Shown here: in pieces, positions 60,223 to 64,000 of the stretch
Layout of the letters: each line of letters starts with the position of its first letter
How positions within the stretch are numbered: position 1 is the first letter of the stretch
Source of the DNA: Litomosoides sigmodontis
Taxonomy: Eukaryota; Nematoda; Chromadorea; Rhabditida; Onchocercidae
NCBI GenBank assembly: GCA_963070105.1
Contig: OY718806.1
Location: 4,671,865-4,735,864 of the forward strand
Reading direction: 5' to 3'
DNA: 64,000 nucleotides
Position numbers and translations under genes: made by a program
The notes under the pieces: generated by a model
The model's database searches: none
What the model was told of the DNA's origin: nothing
What the model saw: the letters and a program-made list of their open reading frames with translations, nothing else

Positions 60223-63200
60223 TTGCAAGTTCTGTAAGCTTATCAACGACATGCAGATCGAGGAAGAAAAACTCATTTAAAATGAAAGTAAGTAGTTTAG
60301 CAGTGATGGCAGAATTCCAGGCGGCAATAAGAACATTGGAATATGAATGATATTAAAGGCGTCCTCCAGATGATGTGAAATATCCGGTCGTTTTTATTCT
60401 AACGACGATCGTTGGGGGTGGAGAAGTTGCTTGTCCCTGATCAACATAAAATAATATATGTACACATGTAGGCGGTGAAGCGAAGTCAAAACGATAATAA
60501 TTTAAGTTTTAAAATTACAGGTGAAAATTGTGATAGAATTACTTGTGCATTATGATTTCTTTACGATGCTGGATATCAGTGGATCGATTGATTGTTGAGC
60601 AAGCTCTTCGGTTTCTTATCAGAGATTGGCACTGCTGAAATGGAGAATCGATGTGCCAGTGACGTATTCTTCGCAGCGTGATGGACGTAATACTGACGTT
60701 TAATTCAGTTGTCAACTTCTCGATTTGTCTGAAAAAAGACTTTCGAAGGCTATGTGGGTTAGCTAAAAGCAAAAAAAGTGCCATACACAACAATTTGAGA
60801 GTCGGAAAAACTGACTCAATTCACTTAAAACATGTAGAAATTTACATTACCGTCGCTTTCATTTCCCAATTACAGTCCCGCTTTGAGCGTGACCTACGAT
60901 AAACATACAGTTTATTTCTTCCTCTCTTGGGATTTTACAACAGCGATTTTTTTTGCCTGAATCATCATGTTTTCGTCACATAATCATAACAACGGTGCGT
61001 TTCCATTTTTTAAATCACATGCAAGAAAATTTTTGAAATTGAGTCTTTTATTTAAGACTAGAGGTTATCAGTAGCTGATTAACAGACTGGTTCGTTGTGA
61101 GGCGTCGTTCTGCCTCATTTTCAATATGCTTTCTCGCATTGGAGCAATGGCCCCGAAATTTATAAAATCTTTCCGTCTTCAAATTTCTGTCACACGCAAT
61201 TTCAAAGCAATACATCACCCATTCTTTTCACAGGTATGTCCAACGAGATTTCTCAGCCAAATCGTGTGCTAATATCATTATTTGTGCCACATAACTTTAC
61301 GTCGCGGTTTACGTCTAATTCATCGATTGACCTTCGAGGCATGTGCAGATTTAAGTTTTGCAGAATGTTTGACTTTCACATATGTTGCTTGATCATGAAA
61401 TTTACAATTTCCTTCTTAACAATTAAGTAGTACAGAGTTCGTTTCGCATCTTAAAATACATTTTCTTGGTTTTTAAAATAAATTTCTTTAGTTGAATTGC
61501 AATTGCGACCTGAAATTATTGAACGTACTTGGAAAATCTTGTCCTCTACAAATTTGGGAGATAGAGCGAAGAATTTTTTGCTCTTGCAATACAGTACTTT
61601 TGATTTACGATATACTGATTTTCGAATTGAAAATGTCGCGAGTTCTTGATTAATTATGAATTATAACTCCTCAGTTAATTTTAAGCCTCTGATATATACC
61701 AAAGAGATGCCACGATGTAGTGTTTCTATGTCAGGAAGTGATGATTTTAGATTACAAATTTTTAGGCAAACTGCAGAAAACAGTGAAATGAAGCAGTTAG
61801 CGGCATCTATGAAAAGGACAGTGATTTGTGATTTAGGATGAACACTGTTTCAAAACAAAAAATTACTTCGATCGATGAAGAAGCGGTTTAATTTGAAGTG
61901 CTTGTTAGCGTTTGGGGTTTTGCGAGAGGGAAGATAAGGAAAAAGTTCGGGGAAAGTTTAGAATGATCACCTTGATCTCTTTCCAACTGTAAGCGCTGTT
62001 ACTTGTGACCAGTGGAGAAAGTGAAATGCATCCAAGATTCCCGTCAGATCTCTTCCAATAATGTGCCTTCATCTCTCATGAATTTATTTTAACAAATGGT
62101 AAATTTGAAAGTGACTGAAAAGTAGGGATTTGTTCAGTTGTCACTTATAAGCTGAAGTGTTGACATCCCATGCTTTTTTTTCTTCACTGCATTGAATGAT
62201 GCAGTGAATTTTTCGGTAGTGAAGGGAATGTTCAAAGGATATGCCTGTGAAGTACGGAAAGGCACGATACGACATCAACCATCCAACCGTTCTGCCTAAC
62301 AGTAACATTACTGTGCATGACAATTTCCGTGTTTTGCTAGGTCGTTCGCTGCACATGTAACATAACATTGTCTTTTTCAATCAAATTTTGGCGATTCCTG
62401 ATTGCATTTCACTTTTACAAAGACAGAATCTTTCAACCAATGCCATCTCTTCAACATTCCACATCCATCCAGGGAAACAGGTGAAGTGACGAGATGAGAA
62501 GAACATAGTACAGTTTACTGGCGATCATATAGCTAGCTAACTGAAGTTTGAAATTACAATTGCCAGTTCGACTCTGCAGGTAACACATTTAATTTAAGCC
62601 CCAATGCCATCACCGATGTATTGTTTGCAGAGTAAGGCCAGTTTCGAAGTTTACGAGGAGAGAGAGCGTTTCTCCAGGGTTATGAACCTTTTCATTTTGC
62701 GGAAAATATGTCGGGATGTGTCGGTCGATGATGGAAAGATCATTTCGGCGGTGATCTAACTCTTCTTTCCCCTTTTCTTCTTTTCCAGTCTCATCAGAAT
62801 TCCGAACTCTTGCCATTCCCTTCCATTTTACAATGATTCCCGACTCATTAGTCTATCTTCAAGGCCAAACCAAACCATTCCAACCGTCTCGATAAAGGCA
62901 AAATGGGAAGATGAGTGCACCCGGAGGAGGCGAGGGTAGAATCCATTTAATTCTCGTTGCATGCTCCACTTTCCATGGCATTATCCTTGCGCAACCTGCA
63001 ACCGAATGGCGGTCGCGGCCACGGCCATGGCCACCACCACGACCACGATCACCTTCTTTTCACCCTTTCGGGTAGCGGTCACCACCGCCGTATCTCTCTG
63101 TACACGTCTCTCCATCAGGAAACGAAAGTTTTCATCGGTAAATACAGGTATGTACTGCCTACTCATTTACCATGTGCAAATGCAAGTAAAAGACGGACGG

Positions 63201-63228
63201 ACACACACACACACACACACACACACAC
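63201..63228. repeat. (CA)n microsatellite
   Basis: About 14 AC units in a locally GC-richer region. Confidence 0.95.
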
Positions 63229-64000
63229 GTACAGAAGAGAGGGGTACGTACAGCAGCAGATAGGCACATTCAGTAAAAGCGAAAATTCCGATGAACTTGA
63301 AGGAGAAGGAGAAGTTTGCGCTGTCTCGTTTCAATTGTGCTTTCGTTTCTCCGGGCATTAACTGCTGTACAGCAGCGGCACTTTCACAGTGAAATGTTAT
63401 CCCGTTGAAAGATCCGATTCCATCACACTGCAATGCTCTCGAAATACAACAGTCCTTGTTCATTCACCAGAAAATCAATGCTTTTTTGTGAAGCACGCCA
63501 TTGCAATCTCCGCAGCAATCGATGCTCAAATAGCCGTCCGTGAGCTTTGCAAATTGTTGCTAATACGAGGGGAGACATCCGATGGAAACAATCTTTGCGA
63601 GGAGTTGCAAGCGAAGGGAGATTGCAAGGAACATTCCTCTTCCTCATCGATACCACTTTCTTCGTTAAAAAGTCACGAGAGTTATACACGTGGATACACG
63701 CGGCATCTCACAGAATTAATTAGTGGTAAAAGACGGTAGCAATTCAGGAGAGAAGCATTTGCAATGTGCATTGCAATGTTATTATTCTCATACACGTTTG
63801 TTTATCTGCCAAAATTGTCATAAACAAGAAAAAGGCAGAAAGTACAATAATGTCCTGCTAACACAACAACTAGCACCATCTGGCGCCAACGTTATCGATG
63901 AAACGTGAGACCGGAAGTTCATCCGTATCATCCTATTTCCGAAACATGCACAGGAAATCAAACCATCGCTGCCACGCACTGTAAAAAACGGTAGATTCCA

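Larger units (their letters stand above)
58560..64000. other. Right flank without recognised genes
   Basis: Apart from the minisatellite and a (CA)n run at 63201-63228, nothing here combines splice sites with protein resemblance. The GC content rises between about 62.8 and 63.7 kb. Open frames there (for example a His/Gly-rich one at 62957-63361 and one at 63389-63739) overlap open frames on the other strand and carry no recognised motif. A CpG-richer promoter or first exon of a gene off the right edge is possible. Confidence 0.4.

Noticed and set aside
62957..63739. His/Gly-rich and other open frames near the right edge
   Set aside because: Open frames exist on both strands at once and include the CA repeat; no family resemblance.

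Overview
The window is eukaryotic and reads as a nematode genome. It is AT-rich. Genes are split into many short exons with TTTCAG/TTTTAG-type acceptors, and they encode recognisable KIN-2, SLT-1 and SYG-2 orthologues. Introns of roughly 0.1 to 2.7 kb are longer than is usual in Caenorhabditis and would fit a clade III (filarial-like) worm. That placement is inference; no species can be named. I saw no rRNA, tRNA, CRISPR or intact transposon.

Layout, left to right. (1) 237-5006 (+): 3' part of a Wide awake/ANKFN1 family gene. (2) About 5.1-6.05 kb: the convergent gap between this gene and kin-2, holding a broken ORF relic that faintly recalls viral BRO proteins. (3) 6055-10550 (-): complete kin-2, the PKA regulatory subunit. 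(4) 10.6-15.2 kb: no gene seen, several microsatellites. (5) 15171-18112 (-): complete Cys-loop ligand-gated anion channel. (6) 18.4-19.5 kb: two unrecognised partial gene candidates on opposite strands. (7) 20201-33571 (+): complete slt-1 (Slit). (8) A strong hairpin at 34014-34055 between convergent gene ends. (9) About 34.5-42.8 kb (-): an unrecognised secreted or type I membrane protein with a long Ser/Thr/Pro-rich stalk; an orphan-looking exon lies at 34066-34352. (10) 43102-50660 (-): complete syg-2 (nephrin family). (11) 50.7-64 kb: mostly no gene seen, simple repeats, a minisatellite near 60.1 kb and one weak exon candidate near 58.4 kb.

The exon models for kin-2, the channel, slt-1, syg-2 and the unrecognised gene were assembled by hand. 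Reading phase was checked across every junction, and the exceptions are stated in the entries. Three introns begin with GC rather than GT. Several of the genes act at the neuronal surface: a guidance ligand (slt-1), a synapse-specificity receptor (syg-2) and a ligand-gated channel. From memory, kin-2, slt-1 and syg-2 are all X-linked in C. elegans, so the window may be a piece of the ancestral nematode X. The most novel items are the unrecognised membrane protein gene 323 bp downstream of syg-2, the decayed ORF relic between the first two genes, the 87-nt intron-like in-frame segment in slt-1 and the two near-perfect hairpins.
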